This document shows, one piece after another, positions 1 to 13,700 of a stretch of DNA of 64,000 nucleotides. The number at the start of each line of letters is the position of its first letter. Position 1 is the first letter of the stretch. The position numbers were made by a program, and so were the translations under genes. The notes beneath the pieces are model-generated. The model did no database searches, was not told the DNA's origin, and saw only the letters and a program-made list of their open reading frames with translations. Source of the DNA: JBMDXB01 sp048594885 (GTDB lineage Bacteria > Acidobacteriota > Vicinamibacteria > Vicinamibacterales > 2-12-FULL-66-21); assembly GCA_048594885.1 (NCBI GenBank), contig JBMDXB010000107.1, positions 31,756-95,755 of the forward strand, given 5' to 3'.

Positions 1-2
1 CA

Positions 3-4661
<4,659 letters not shown>

Positions 4662-4676
4662 AGTGTGGAGGGATCA

Positions 4677-5126
4677 ATGGCCGACACCGTCAGCTCGATT
4701 CTGCAGCAGAAGGGCCACGACGTCTGGTCGGTGAGCCCTGGCGAGTCGGTCTTCCAGGCCATACGCCTGATGGCCGACAAAGGTGTCGGCGCGGTCGTCG
4801 TCATTGCCGGCGAGACGCTCGTTGGCATCGTGTCAGAGCGTGATTACGCCCGCAAGGTCATTCTCCAGGGAAGATCCTCGAGGGACACGCTGGTCAGTGA
4901 CATCATGACGAGCCCGGTCGTGTCCGTGGGTCCGAACCATACCGTGGACGACTGCATGAGAATCGTCACGACCAACCGGATTCGCCATCTTCCAGTCGTT
5001 CAGGGTGACAAGGTGGTCGGTATCGTCTCGATCGGCGATTTGGTCCGCCGGGTCATTTCGACGCAGGGCGAGACCATCCAGTATCTGCAGGAGTACATCG
5101 TCGGAGGACGCTCGGTACAGGCTTGA
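4677..5126 (+). CDS. CBS-domain pair protein
   Basis: A 149-aa cytoplasmic protein made of two CBS motifs (about residues 10-65 and 75-135), recognisable from DKGVGAVVVIAGETLVGIVS and from NRIRHLPVVQG followed by KVVGIVSIGDLV. CBS pairs bind adenosine nucleotides and regulate partner proteins; stand-alone CBS proteins act as energy or redox sensors. The ATG at 4677 is preferred over an in-frame GTG at 4665 because GGAGG at 4667-4671 is well placed for it. It starts 15 nt after the oxidoreductase stop, so the two are probably cotranscribed, and regulation of that enzyme by nucleotide charge is a reasonable but unproven idea. Its TGA overlaps the TTG of the next frame. Confidence 0.9.
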   Translation: MADTVSSILQQKGHDVWSVSPGESVFQAIRLMADKGVGAVVVIAGETLVGIVSERDYARKVILQGRSSRDTLVSDIMTSPVVSVGPNHTVDDCMRIVTTNRIRHLPVVQGDKVVGIVSIGDLVRRVISTQGETIQYLQEYIVGGRSVQA

Positions 5127-5661
5127 GCACGTCCGCCCTGGCGGTCACATGCCGTCTCCGAGGCATGCTGCAGCAACTGAAGGCCGAGTCCCAGACGCTC
5201 CTCGCGGGGTCGGTGCTCGAGCCGTATCCGAAGTACCGGACTGCATTCGGAGTCCTCGGCGTGGCGGTGCCGCCAGCGCTGCTCTTGTGGGCCATGGACC
5301 AAGGCGTACAGAACTCCCTCAGTGCCTATTACTACACGAAAGGCCGCGACTGGTTCGTCGGCACGCTGTGGGTCGTTGGCGTATTCCTCATCTGCTGTTG
5401 TTCAGCCAGGCGAGTGAGAAGGTGCGTCTCTACAAGATGTGTGGCTGGCTGATGCTGGCGTGCCTCGCACTGATTGGCGTCTTCGCGCTCGCTCCCGAGG
5501 CGATCCGGCAGGCACTGGCGCCGTGGCGCTCCGTCCTGTTGCTGGAATGGGCGCTCGTCTGGATCTTCGGCTACTCCTGGTTCGAAAAGGGCCGTGAGCC
5601 GGCGGCGACGGCAGCCGGAAGACCGTCGAGCAGCGGAGTGCACCGAGTCATCGACGGATGA
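5123..5661 (+). pseudogene. Frameshifted small integral membrane protein
   Basis: Two overlapping frames together encode one plausible membrane protein. Frame 2 (from TTG 5123 or ATG 5165) gives YRTAFGVLGVAVPPALLLWA and SLSAYYYTKGRDWFVGTLWV. Frame 1 continues from about 5390 with LYKMCGWLMLACLALIGVFA and SVLLLEWALVWIFGYSWFEKG, reaching TGA at 5661. The AYYYT..RDWFVGTL..GVFL pattern and a final FGYSWFEKG resemble a family of four- or five-helix bacterial membrane proteins of unknown function. The break lies near a CTGCTGTTGTT stretch at about 5386-5398, so a single-base assembly error is as likely as real inactivation. The 3' end overlaps the convergent AsmA-like gene by 14 nt. Confidence 0.6.
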
Positions 5662-7204
5662 TGCCGCGAAGGCGCCGCATCAGCTCGTCGCGGACGCCTT
5701 CGCGGATAGCCGATTCCACGTCCACTCCGAATTGCGGCGAGTCCAGCGTGCCGCCGATCGTCAGCGGCAGCACGATCTGGCCGTGACGGGTGCGAAGCCG
5801 CGCCAGCTCGCGCACGCTCGCCACAGCCGCGGCTGCGCGCTCCGCCGAGACGATCGCGCGGCCGCGCAGATCGAGCGCGCGGTCGAAGCCGATGCGCCCG
5901 GCCAGGTCGACGCGGAGGTGACCCGCCTCGATGACGAGATCGTCGGTAGCCGCGGCGCCCCGTGAGATCGCCAGCGTTGCAGACAGCCGTTCGAACCTGG
6001 TGTCGTTGCTGTCGGTGGCCGCGAGCCGCAGCGCGCGGTTAACAGCCGCGAGCAGCGGAAAACCGCGCAGCACGCCGTTGGACAGCACAATCCACGCCGG
6101 TCCGTCGGAGCCGGCGATGAAATCCCTCTCGAGGCGGCCCTGGAGCTTCGCCTCCAGGCGTCCCGTTCCCTCGATTCCGGTGTCACGTGCGGCGAGCGTG
6201 TCCAGCAGCGCGGCGGCGTCGATCCCCTCGAGCCGGCTGTCATTCGACCACTGCGGCACGTCGCGATCGAACGACAGCGTCACGCGCCCGGTGTGCCTGC
6301 CGCCGTTCAGGGCGAACGTCGTCGGCGTGAACGCGAGGCGCGCGCCGTCGATCGTGAACGGCGCCTCGAGACGCTGCAGCCGCAGCCGATCGACCGTGAG
6401 CGCAGGCACGCGCAGCGTCCCGCTGCCGCGGAGCCGTGACAGCGCGCGGTCGATCGTCACGCCGACGGAAACTGCCGCCGGTTCGTCCAGCCGCAGGGCG
6501 GCGGGACGCGCCGACCCGAGCAGACCGAGCAGCGGCGCGAGGTCGGAATCGCCGATCGCGTCCGCCTGGAATGCCAGGTGAACCGCGTGCGCGTCAGCGC
6601 GCGCCTCACCGACGATCGCCGCGCCGCCCACGCGTCCGGTGAGCGCCGTCAGGCGGAGGCCGCCCGCCTCGATCAGCATGTCCGCGCGAATGTCGTCGAT
6701 GCTGGACGTCTGCAGCGCGTGGCCATCGATCTCGTGCGACACCTGCAGGCGTCCGTCGCCGACGCGGACCCGATCAATGAGCACGCCGGCGTGTGCGTCG
6801 GGCGAGGGCGCCGGGAATGCCGCCGGCGCGTGCCATCGGCCGGCGCGGTCGCGAAGCACGGAGACGGTGAAGCCGTCGAGCCTGACTTCCTCGATCCGCA
6901 CGGTGTCGCTGAAGAGGGAGCGGACCTCAGGCACCAGGCGGATGCGCTCGATCCGGAGCCCGGGTGCCTGCCGATCGCGCGAGCCTGCCTGGATGGCGGA
7001 GCCGGTGAACGACGGGCGCGGCGTGAGTGAAAACCCGATCTCGCCGATCGTGACCGGTTCGCCGAGCGTGGCGGAGAGCCGCGCCTCCGCGGCGGCGCGT
7101 ACCACTCGGGCGGCGAGCGCCCGTCCCTGAAGGAGGAACACGCCCGCGGCCGCGACCATCATCAGCAGCAGAATCGCCGCTGCGAGCGGTAGTCGTCTGC
7201 GCAC
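5648..7204 (-). CDS. AsmA-like envelope protein
   Basis: 518 aa with an N-terminal membrane anchor (about residues 7-27), then a long beta-rich periplasmic region. The early PVTIGEIGFSLTPRPSFTGS segment and the late GTLDSPQFGVDVESAIREGV segment are typical of the AsmA/AsmA-like group. Proteins of this group span the periplasm from the inner membrane and are linked to outer-membrane assembly and lipid transport. The start is a GTG at 7204. It lies head-away from the YCII gene, with about 90 nt between them, and converges on the frameshifted membrane gene. No substrate can be inferred. Confidence 0.8.
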   Translation of the reverse strand: MRRRLPLAAAILLLMMVAAAGVFLLQGRALAARVVRAAAEARLSATLGEPVTIGEIGFSLTPRPSFTGSAIQAGSRDRQAPGLRIERIRLVPEVRSLFSDTVRIEEVRLDGFTVSVLRDRAGRWHAPAAFPAPSPDAHAGVLIDRVRVGDGRLQVSHEIDGHALQTSSIDDIRADMLIEAGGLRLTALTGRVGGAAIVGEARADAHAVHLAFQADAIGDSDLAPLLGLLGSARPAALRLDEPAAVSVGVTIDRALSRLRGSGTLRVPALTVDRLRLQRLEAPFTIDGARLAFTPTTFALNGGRHTGRVTLSFDRDVPQWSNDSRLEGIDAAALLDTLAARDTGIEGTGRLEAKLQGRLERDFIAGSDGPAWIVLSNGVLRGFPLLAAVNRALRLAATDSNDTRFERLSATLAISRGAAATDDLVIEAGHLRVDLAGRIGFDRALDLRGRAIVSAERAAAAVASVRELARLRTRHGQIVLPLTIGGTLDSPQFGVDVESAIREGVRDELMRRLRGIIRR

Positions 7205-7297
7205 ACGGCATTATCAGCGAATCAGCCGCACGCACGGCCGATGGGGGCCGGTCGCAGCCCCGGCTTCGTGAGCGCGGGATCCGGGCGCCGGCCTCGA

Positions 7298-7729
7298 TCA
7301 ACCGCCGGCGTTCTTTTCGACCCGCTCGCGCAACCGCCGCTCCTGTTCCTGCAGTTCCGGCGTGAACTCCGCTCCGAAGTCCTCCGCCTCGAAGATCTGC
7401 CGGATCTCGATCTCCGAATCCTCCCGCTGCGGGTTCGGACAGCGCTTCACCCACTCGACCGCTTCGTCCATCGACTTCACTTTCCAGATCCAGAACCCGG
7501 CGACGAGTTCCTTGGTCTCGGCAAACGGGCCATCGACGACAGTTCGCGTCGAGCCGGAGAATCGGACGCGTTTCCCCTTGGACGAGGGTTGCAGCCCCTC
7601 GCCGGCGAGCATGAGGCCGGCGTTCACCAGCTCCTCGTTGAACTGTCCCATCTCCGTCAGCAGCTTTCGATCCGGCAGTTCGCCGGCTTCCGACGATGGG
7701 GACGCCTTGACGATGACCATGACACGCAT
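7298..7729 (-). CDS. YCII-related (DGPF) domain protein
   Basis: A 143-aa cytoplasmic protein starting MRVMVIVKA, with the family hallmark DGPFAETKELVAGFWIW in the middle and a charged C-terminal helix. YCII/DGPF proteins adopt a ferredoxin-like fold; some lie next to ECF sigma factors, but their biochemical role is mostly unknown. The ATG at 7729 is chosen because GAGGAGAG precedes it at good spacing and homology begins there, although the frame is open to 7807. It lies about 95 nt upstream of the end of the amidohydrolase on the same strand; co-transcription is possible. Confidence 0.85.
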   Translation of the reverse strand: MRVMVIVKASPSSEAGELPDRKLLTEMGQFNEELVNAGLMLAGEGLQPSSKGKRVRFSGSTRTVVDGPFAETKELVAGFWIWKVKSMDEAVEWVKRCPNPQREDSEIEIRQIFEAEDFGAEFTPELQEQERRLRERVEKNAGG

Positions 7730-7823
7730 GAACGTCTCTCCTCGAGTGGCGGCCGCCAAACCGGCCGCTTTGACAGGTAGTCGGCCGGCGAGGCGATGAA
7801 TCGACAAGCCTCGCGCTCGGCGT

Positions 7824-9614
7824 TCAGGATCCGCCCAGCTTTTTGAGCATCGCGACAGCGTTCGCGTTGCGCGGATCGAGCTCGAGCGACGTCCGGTAGT
7901 TCTGAATCGCCAGCTCGCGATTGCCGCTGATCATGTAGGCTTCGGCGAGGCTGTCGTAGACGTTCGACGACTTGGGATACGCTTCGACGTTCAGCCGGAA
8001 GATCTCGATCGCTTCTGCCGGCTTCTTCGCCTTGAGCAGACGATAGCCGAGCTCGTTGAGCTCCCCCTCGTCGAACTCGTACTCCTCGCGCGCATGCGCC
8101 TTCAGGTCGCGGTACTGCGCGACGGCTGCGGCGATCCCCTTCGTTTCGATTGTCCGCCACAGCGCCTCGGACAGCGACTTGAGATTGGCAATCCGCTCGA
8201 CGTCGGTCAAGGCGCGATCGAGATCCGGCCGCTGCAGCAGGCGGCCGCCGATCACCACGGCGGCAATGCGCTTCGTGTTGCCGATGTTCTCGAGCGGGTT
8301 CGCGTCGAGCAGCACCAGGTCGGCCGCCTTCCCGGCCTCGATCGTGCCCACTTCCTTGCTCTGGCCGACATACTCAGCGGCGTTCACCGTCGCGCTCTGA
8401 ATCGCCTCGAGCGGTGTCAGTCCCGCCTCGACGAGCAGCGCCAGCTCGTCGTGCAGGCTGAAGCCGGGGAAGGCGAAGGGATTGAGCACGTCCGTGCCGG
8501 CGATGAACTTCACGCCGGCGCGCCGCATGGCGCCGACCACTTGCAGGTGTTTGCGGAACACGCGGCGATCGAGCGCGTAGTCCACCGGACGTTTCGTCGC
8601 CAGCCGCGCGTCGTTCGCCGGCATCCAGGCGCTCCGGATGGAGGCCGGCATGTACTTCAAGCGTGGGTCGCTCGTGAACGCCGGATCGTCGAGCGATGCC
8701 ATCGAGCGAAGGACCGTCAGCGTCGGACAGTGCCATGTCCCCTGATTCGCAAACGCCGCAAAGAGGGCAGACGCCCTGGCATCGTCGTAGGTCGCGAGCA
8801 GGCGGTCGTTTAATTTCAGCAGCGCGTCGCGCGTCGCCACCGGGATGCCCTTGATCGCCTCACCGCCCTTGAGCAGCTCCGCGCGGCGGCTCCTGATCTC
8901 GTCCTCGGCCGACGACGCGCCGTAGAGAACGCCGCTCAAGTGTTCGATGCTGCGTTGGCCTGCCTTGGCTGCCTCCACGGCCGAGACGTCGCGCGGTACG
9001 TGGCCGCCGAACGAGAGCCCGCGAGCTTTGCTTTCCGCCGCGATGGCGAAGTAAGCCTCTCGTGGCAGGCGCTCGTACACCTTGACGAAGTCGAAGCGGG
9101 ATGTCTTCAGCTTCTCGATTGCCGAGCCCGCCGCGGCGGCGTCGGCGACGACGAGCGATCCCGGCCAGACGGGATTCGGCCCGTCGACGATCGTGCTCGC
9201 GATGTACTGGCGCGGCGCCACCAGACGACCGGCCCTCACGCGTTCGCGCCAGTCGAAGTGCATCGGCATGCCCCACATCTGCCGGACTCCTGTCACGCCG
9301 TTGGCCGTGAACAGCGGGAGGAAGCGCTCGTCGTACCAATGCACGTGCATGTCCCAGAGGCCGGGGATGAGGAACTTTCCCGACCCATCGACCACGCGAG
9401 CAGTTGCGGCCTGGGCCTTGGCATCCGGGTCGATCGCCGCGATCCGTCCATCGGCGATCCTCACCGTCACGTTCGGTCTGACCGTTCCCGTCGTCACATC
9501 GATGACGCTGACGTTGCGGATGGCAATCGCCTGCGCTGGAGCATCCTGTTGCTGTCCCGGCGCCGCCGCCGTGAGGAGCAGGCAGACCGTCAGTGACAGA
9601 AATCCATGTCGCAT
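7824..9614 (-). CDS. Exported amidohydrolase with C-terminal TPR repeats
   Basis: 596 aa. A signal peptide (about residues 1-20, ending AAAPGQ) leads into a metal-dependent hydrolase of the imidazolonepropionase/prolidase-like branch. Metal-site residues visible are the HVH pair at residues 90-92, a Lys in DFVKVYE, His in FGGHVP, His in RSIEHLSG and Asp in IAGTDVLNPF. A urease-alpha-like beta domain is split around the barrel (VIDV..GRIAAIDP and KAADLVLLDANPLENI). After about residue 500 come two or three TPR units ending DPRNANAVAMLKKLG. It probably hydrolyses a C-N bond in a periplasmic dipeptide or cyclic amide, and the TPRs suggest a protein partner. Substrate unknown. Confidence 0.88.
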   Translation of the reverse strand: MRHGFLSLTVCLLLTAAAPGQQQDAPAQAIAIRNVSVIDVTTGTVRPNVTVRIADGRIAAIDPDAKAQAATARVVDGSGKFLIPGLWDMHVHWYDERFLPLFTANGVTGVRQMWGMPMHFDWRERVRAGRLVAPRQYIASTIVDGPNPVWPGSLVVADAAAAGSAIEKLKTSRFDFVKVYERLPREAYFAIAAESKARGLSFGGHVPRDVSAVEAAKAGQRSIEHLSGVLYGASSAEDEIRSRRAELLKGGEAIKGIPVATRDALLKLNDRLLATYDDARASALFAAFANQGTWHCPTLTVLRSMASLDDPAFTSDPRLKYMPASIRSAWMPANDARLATKRPVDYALDRRVFRKHLQVVGAMRRAGVKFIAGTDVLNPFAFPGFSLHDELALLVEAGLTPLEAIQSATVNAAEYVGQSKEVGTIEAGKAADLVLLDANPLENIGNTKRIAAVVIGGRLLQRPDLDRALTDVERIANLKSLSEALWRTIETKGIAAAVAQYRDLKAHAREEYEFDEGELNELGYRLLKAKKPAEAIEIFRLNVEAYPKSSNVYDSLAEAYMISGNRELAIQNYRTSLELDPRNANAVAMLKKLGGS

Positions 9615-9644
9615 GTGTTGGCCCTTTCGATTGACGAACGGCTC

Positions 9645-10571
9645 CTACGCCTTCAGCACGGCTTCCGCTGCCGCGAAATCGCTCGCCTCATCGTTGGCGA
9701 GCACCGACCAGACGAACGCGCCCGCGTAGCCGGCCGCGCGCGAGGTCTCGAGGATGCGCTGGAGCTCCGACGGCGGAACCCGGCTGGGGAACTCCCCCAG
9801 CAGCAGGGGGCGATCGAGGCCGAGAGTCTCGACCGGTCGCGCCAGCGGTGCCCTCGGCTCCAGGTGCTCGTACCAATGTGTCTGGTAGAAATCGAGGTCG
9901 AGATGGCGCCAGGTGTCGAGCCAGTGTGCGGCGGCGGAGCCGACCGTCACGGCATGGCGCGTAAGGCGATGAACGAGGGCTGCCGTGTCGATCACGAGCG
10001 CGCGCATGTGCTTCGGCCTCAGGCACGACCACCGGCGCGCGCCGAGGCCGCAGATCGCCCATTCCGGCTCGTTGATGACGTCCCACGCGAAGATCCGCGA
10101 GTGGTCTCCATAGCGTCCGAGCAGGGGAGCGAACACACGATCGAGCAGTGCGGCGCGCTTCGCGCCGTTCCGCAGGACGTCGCGGCGGCCTCCGAGCCGC
10201 ACGCCGTTGACGAAACGAGCACGCGCGCACCAGAGGAAGTCGAGCAGTACGAACATGATCTGCAGGTCGCGCGCTGCGGCCGCGTCGAGTGCCGCGTCGA
10301 CGTCGGCGAAGACCGAGTCGTCCAGGCCGAGCGGCGTGCCATCCTCGGCGAATCGAATCCCGGCGCGGCCGTCGCACAGCAGGAACCAGCGGAGCCGGCG
10401 CACACCGGCGGCCGCGGCGCGATCGAGCGCTCTCGCGACGTCATCCGTGCGCGTATGCAGTCCTCCTGCGGGATGCCAGACGTTGGCGCCGAAATCGTGG
10501 CCGTAGGCGATCCACGGCAGGTTCGCCCCGATCACGAATTCGCCGAAGTCGATGCCGATGGACGCTCCCAC
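9645..10571 (-). CDS. Clan GH-A glycoside hydrolase (cellulase-like TIM barrel)
   Basis: 308 aa. The acid/base motif WDVINEPEW and the later nucleophile motif LLLGEFPS are at the strand-4 and strand-7 positions expected of clan GH-A retaining enzymes, with YQTHWYEHL and FVWSV also in place. No signal peptide is seen. The GTG at 10571 is selected as start because a second, truncated copy near 14788 keeps the same GTG and the following codons, and because the longer frame (to 10769) would run into the divergent gene. The carbohydrate substrate is unknown. Its neighbour across the divergent promoter region has amylase-C-like and carbohydrate-binding modules, which suggests a shared glycan-related role. 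Confidence 0.8.
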   Translation of the reverse strand: MGASIGIDFGEFVIGANLPWIAYGHDFGANVWHPAGGLHTRTDDVARALDRAAAAGVRRLRWFLLCDGRAGIRFAEDGTPLGLDDSVFADVDAALDAAAARDLQIMFVLLDFLWCARARFVNGVRLGGRRDVLRNGAKRAALLDRVFAPLLGRYGDHSRIFAWDVINEPEWAICGLGARRWSCLRPKHMRALVIDTAALVHRLTRHAVTVGSAAAHWLDTWRHLDLDFYQTHWYEHLEPRAPLARPVETLGLDRPLLLGEFPSRVPPSELQRILETSRAAGYAGAFVWSVLANDEASDFAAAEAVLKA

Positions 10572-10749
10572 TTGCAACCGAGGCGAACAGGAAGACCGGC
10601 TGCCCGGCGAGGCATTATAGTTCGACCCACTCCCGCGAATTGACGACATACCTCGGCCCGGGAGCGATACCGTTGAGCAGTGCTGAGTCGGCGTGCCGAT
10701 TGCGTGCAGACCGTGAAGCTGCCCGCATCTTCGCGGCAGCGATCGACCT

Positions 10750-13700
10750 GTGGTTACGAATCGCGACACCCGCCCGCAGCACGATCCAGAGGGCCACCGG
10801 CTCGAAGGCGTCCTCGAGCGCGCGCTGACGCGCTATCACCACGACGAGCTGCACGGCGGGGCGCGCTGGATCGGCAATCGCGTCCTCGACGACCTGCTCG
10901 TGCCAATTGCGAGGAAAGCCTTCCTCGACACCGACGATTTGCCGAACGACCGTGAAGTGCTGCAGACGCTTTGCAGCGGGCCGATGCAGTTTCTTGGCGA
11001 GGGCTATCACATGATCGCCCTCCTGGAGCCTGACAGACGGTTCGTCGTGAAGTATGCGAAACAACTCCACCCCGTGCCACCACTCGAAACGCCCGCGCCC
11101 GGCTCGCAGCGCGAGTGGGAGCAGGACCACGCGGTCGCTCCGGACGGATCTCTTCACGCTGCGATCTGGCAGCACATCCGCGCCTTCGAAGCCTACGGCC
11201 CGCTCGCCGTGCGCAGCCGCGCGTACATCGCGGACAGCAGCGTCAGCGAGCTGACGCCTCATGAGCAGCGCGCGCTCGAACGGTTCCGCTCGATCGGCAT
11301 CGTCCGATCGCTCGGGCCCAAGCCGCTGGCGCTCGAGGTGAGCTACCCGGAGAGTTTCCCGACTGAAAAACGGCCGAGCCGGTGCCTCACCCTCTCGGTG
11401 GCCGTAGTGCAGGCGTTGGTGACACCGCTGGCGACCGCGATCGAGCGGCGTGTGCGCGCCGGGGACATCCCGGCCGCACGCGAACTGGAAGAGCGCTACC
11501 ACGAGTTCACGCAACAGCTCTGGCGCAGCGGCGTCTCACACCTCGATTTCTCGATGCTCAACATCGGGCTGGTCGGCAACGGCGCCGACGAGCGCCTGCA
11601 GATCTTCGATCCGCACATGGGCGTCATCGATATCGCGGACGGCACCCGCGAGGTTCGCGATCCGATGTTGACCAAGGACGGATCGCAGGAACGCTCCGTG
11701 GACAGCGTCCTGCGATCGTCGCGCGACGGCAGCCGCTGGGCGCTCTGGCGCGTCCAGCAGCACGTGGCCACGTCCGGGGATGTTCCGCAGGAACACGCGG
11801 AGGCGGCAGGCGCGATCGTGCGCGACTTTCACGCGGCGTCCGAGGGCCTCGAGCAGGGGGAAGGCACCTTCGGGTTCGGGCGCTTCGGCCGAACCTGGCG
11901 GCGCCGGCGGACCCACGTCGTCAACACCGTCATGCACGCCCAGCTCTGGGCGCTCGTCAGCCATCCACTCGGCGCGCTCGTGCGGTGCCTGCTCGATCCC
12001 GAGACTGCCGGCGCAGTGTACGACCGCTCGATGGCGGTGCTGGGCATGCACGGCGACCGTCCGCTCCAGCAGTTTCGAGCGCGCCTGCAGGTGTACGACC
12101 ATCGACCCCTGATCCTCGCGGTCAATTTCGAGGATACGGAGTCGAGGCTCGTGAAGCATTGGGGGCGGGTGCAGCTCCCGGCGGAGCTCGATGTCCAGGA
12201 CGACCCGGCGATCCACTATCACCTGCGCGATCTCTTCACCGGCGAGACGTACGTCCGCACCGGCGACGAGCTGGTCCGCCGCGGGCTCGTAATCGGCCTG
12301 GCGCCGAACGAGCTGCATCTGCTGCAGCTCGAGGACGTCGGGGTGGCGGACATGGCCGTCGAGCGCACGCTCGCCGTCGATCGCGACATCGCGCCGTTCC
12401 TCCAGGACTGCACCAAACGCGTCGGCGTCGTCGGTGACGTCCACGGCGAGCTGACGGCGCTGGAGGAAATCCTTCTCGCCCTGGGTTTCATCGATGCGCG
12501 GAAACGGTGGGCCGCGCGTGATGGCACGCTCGTGTTCACGGGCGACATCGGCCACGGGCGGCACCTGCAGGAGGTGTTCGACTTCATCCATCGCCTTGCC
12601 GGCGAGGCGCACGCGCATGACGGACGGATCGTCTGGACGCTGGGGAACCACGATCTCTACGTCGATCGTGAGGGCGGACAGGGCGGCGAGGATTCAGCCG
12701 GGTATCGCCTGTGGCCGAGGATCCGCGAAGCCGCGCTGCACCCGGAACGGCATCCGGGACTCATCGTCCAGGCGGCGTATTTCGCGCACGGCAAATTGTT
12801 CGTCCACGGCGGTGTCCTTCCGAACATTGTCGAGCTCGCGGCTCGCGAGCGCGGGTCGGGGGACGCCGAGACGGTTGCCGACTACGTGAACGAGGTGCTG
12901 CGCCGGACACTGGTCGATCGGCGGCGGATCAGCGCGCGCGATCTGCCGCACGAGATCTTCCACGTCGGCACGAGCCACGCGCGCGAACGGCGCATGCCCG
13001 GCGAGCTTGGGTACGAGCCGGCCGGCGTGTTCACGCCCGACCTCCGCGAGCTGGATCACTACCGCTTTCACGGGCGGCTGCTGCCGCAGGTGGTCGGACA
13101 CACGGCGAGCGCGCGAGGGGAGATTCGCTACTCCCCGGGCTCGTGGGTGAAGCGCGAGTACATCGCGATCGACGTCGGCCGGCAGCACGGCACCGGCAAC
13201 GGCGGTCTCCTGTTGACCGACTTCGGCTGGGTCGCCGTCACCCCCCACGGCCCCGCGCGCCTCGTCGAGGTGTCACCGTTCTTCGTCGAGCTGGCACGCA
13301 AGGCTGCCGGCGCCAGGGGGCGCGACGTGCAGGACGCATCGCAGGTGACGCGCATGCTCAGCACGTACTTCCAGGTGGTCCGGCCGTCGGAGCAGGTGCC
13401 CGGCGAGGTGAACGAAGCGTTGTTCGGCGACTTCGCGCCAGCGCAGATCGTCGCGCTCGAGCAGTTTCTCGCGAATGTCCGCCAGACTGGCCGATGCGTC
13501 GTCGTCACCGATCTCGACGAGATGCTGACCGCCTTTTCGCGCGGGCCCTTCGAGGAGGACAACCTCGACGTCCTCGCGGCGTACCTCGGTGCCGGGGGCG
13601 TCCTGGTGTTCAGCTCAGAGAGGGCCTTCGACTGGTTCTACGCGCAGCTTCTCCGGCCGCTGATCGGGACGCTCGGCCCGCATTCGGGCTTGCTCGGGGG

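Noticed and set aside
10572..10769. N-terminal extension of the glycoside hydrolase to 10769
   Set aside because: The sequence is not coding-like, it overlaps the divergent gene, and the duplicated relic keeps the GTG at the position equivalent to 10571.
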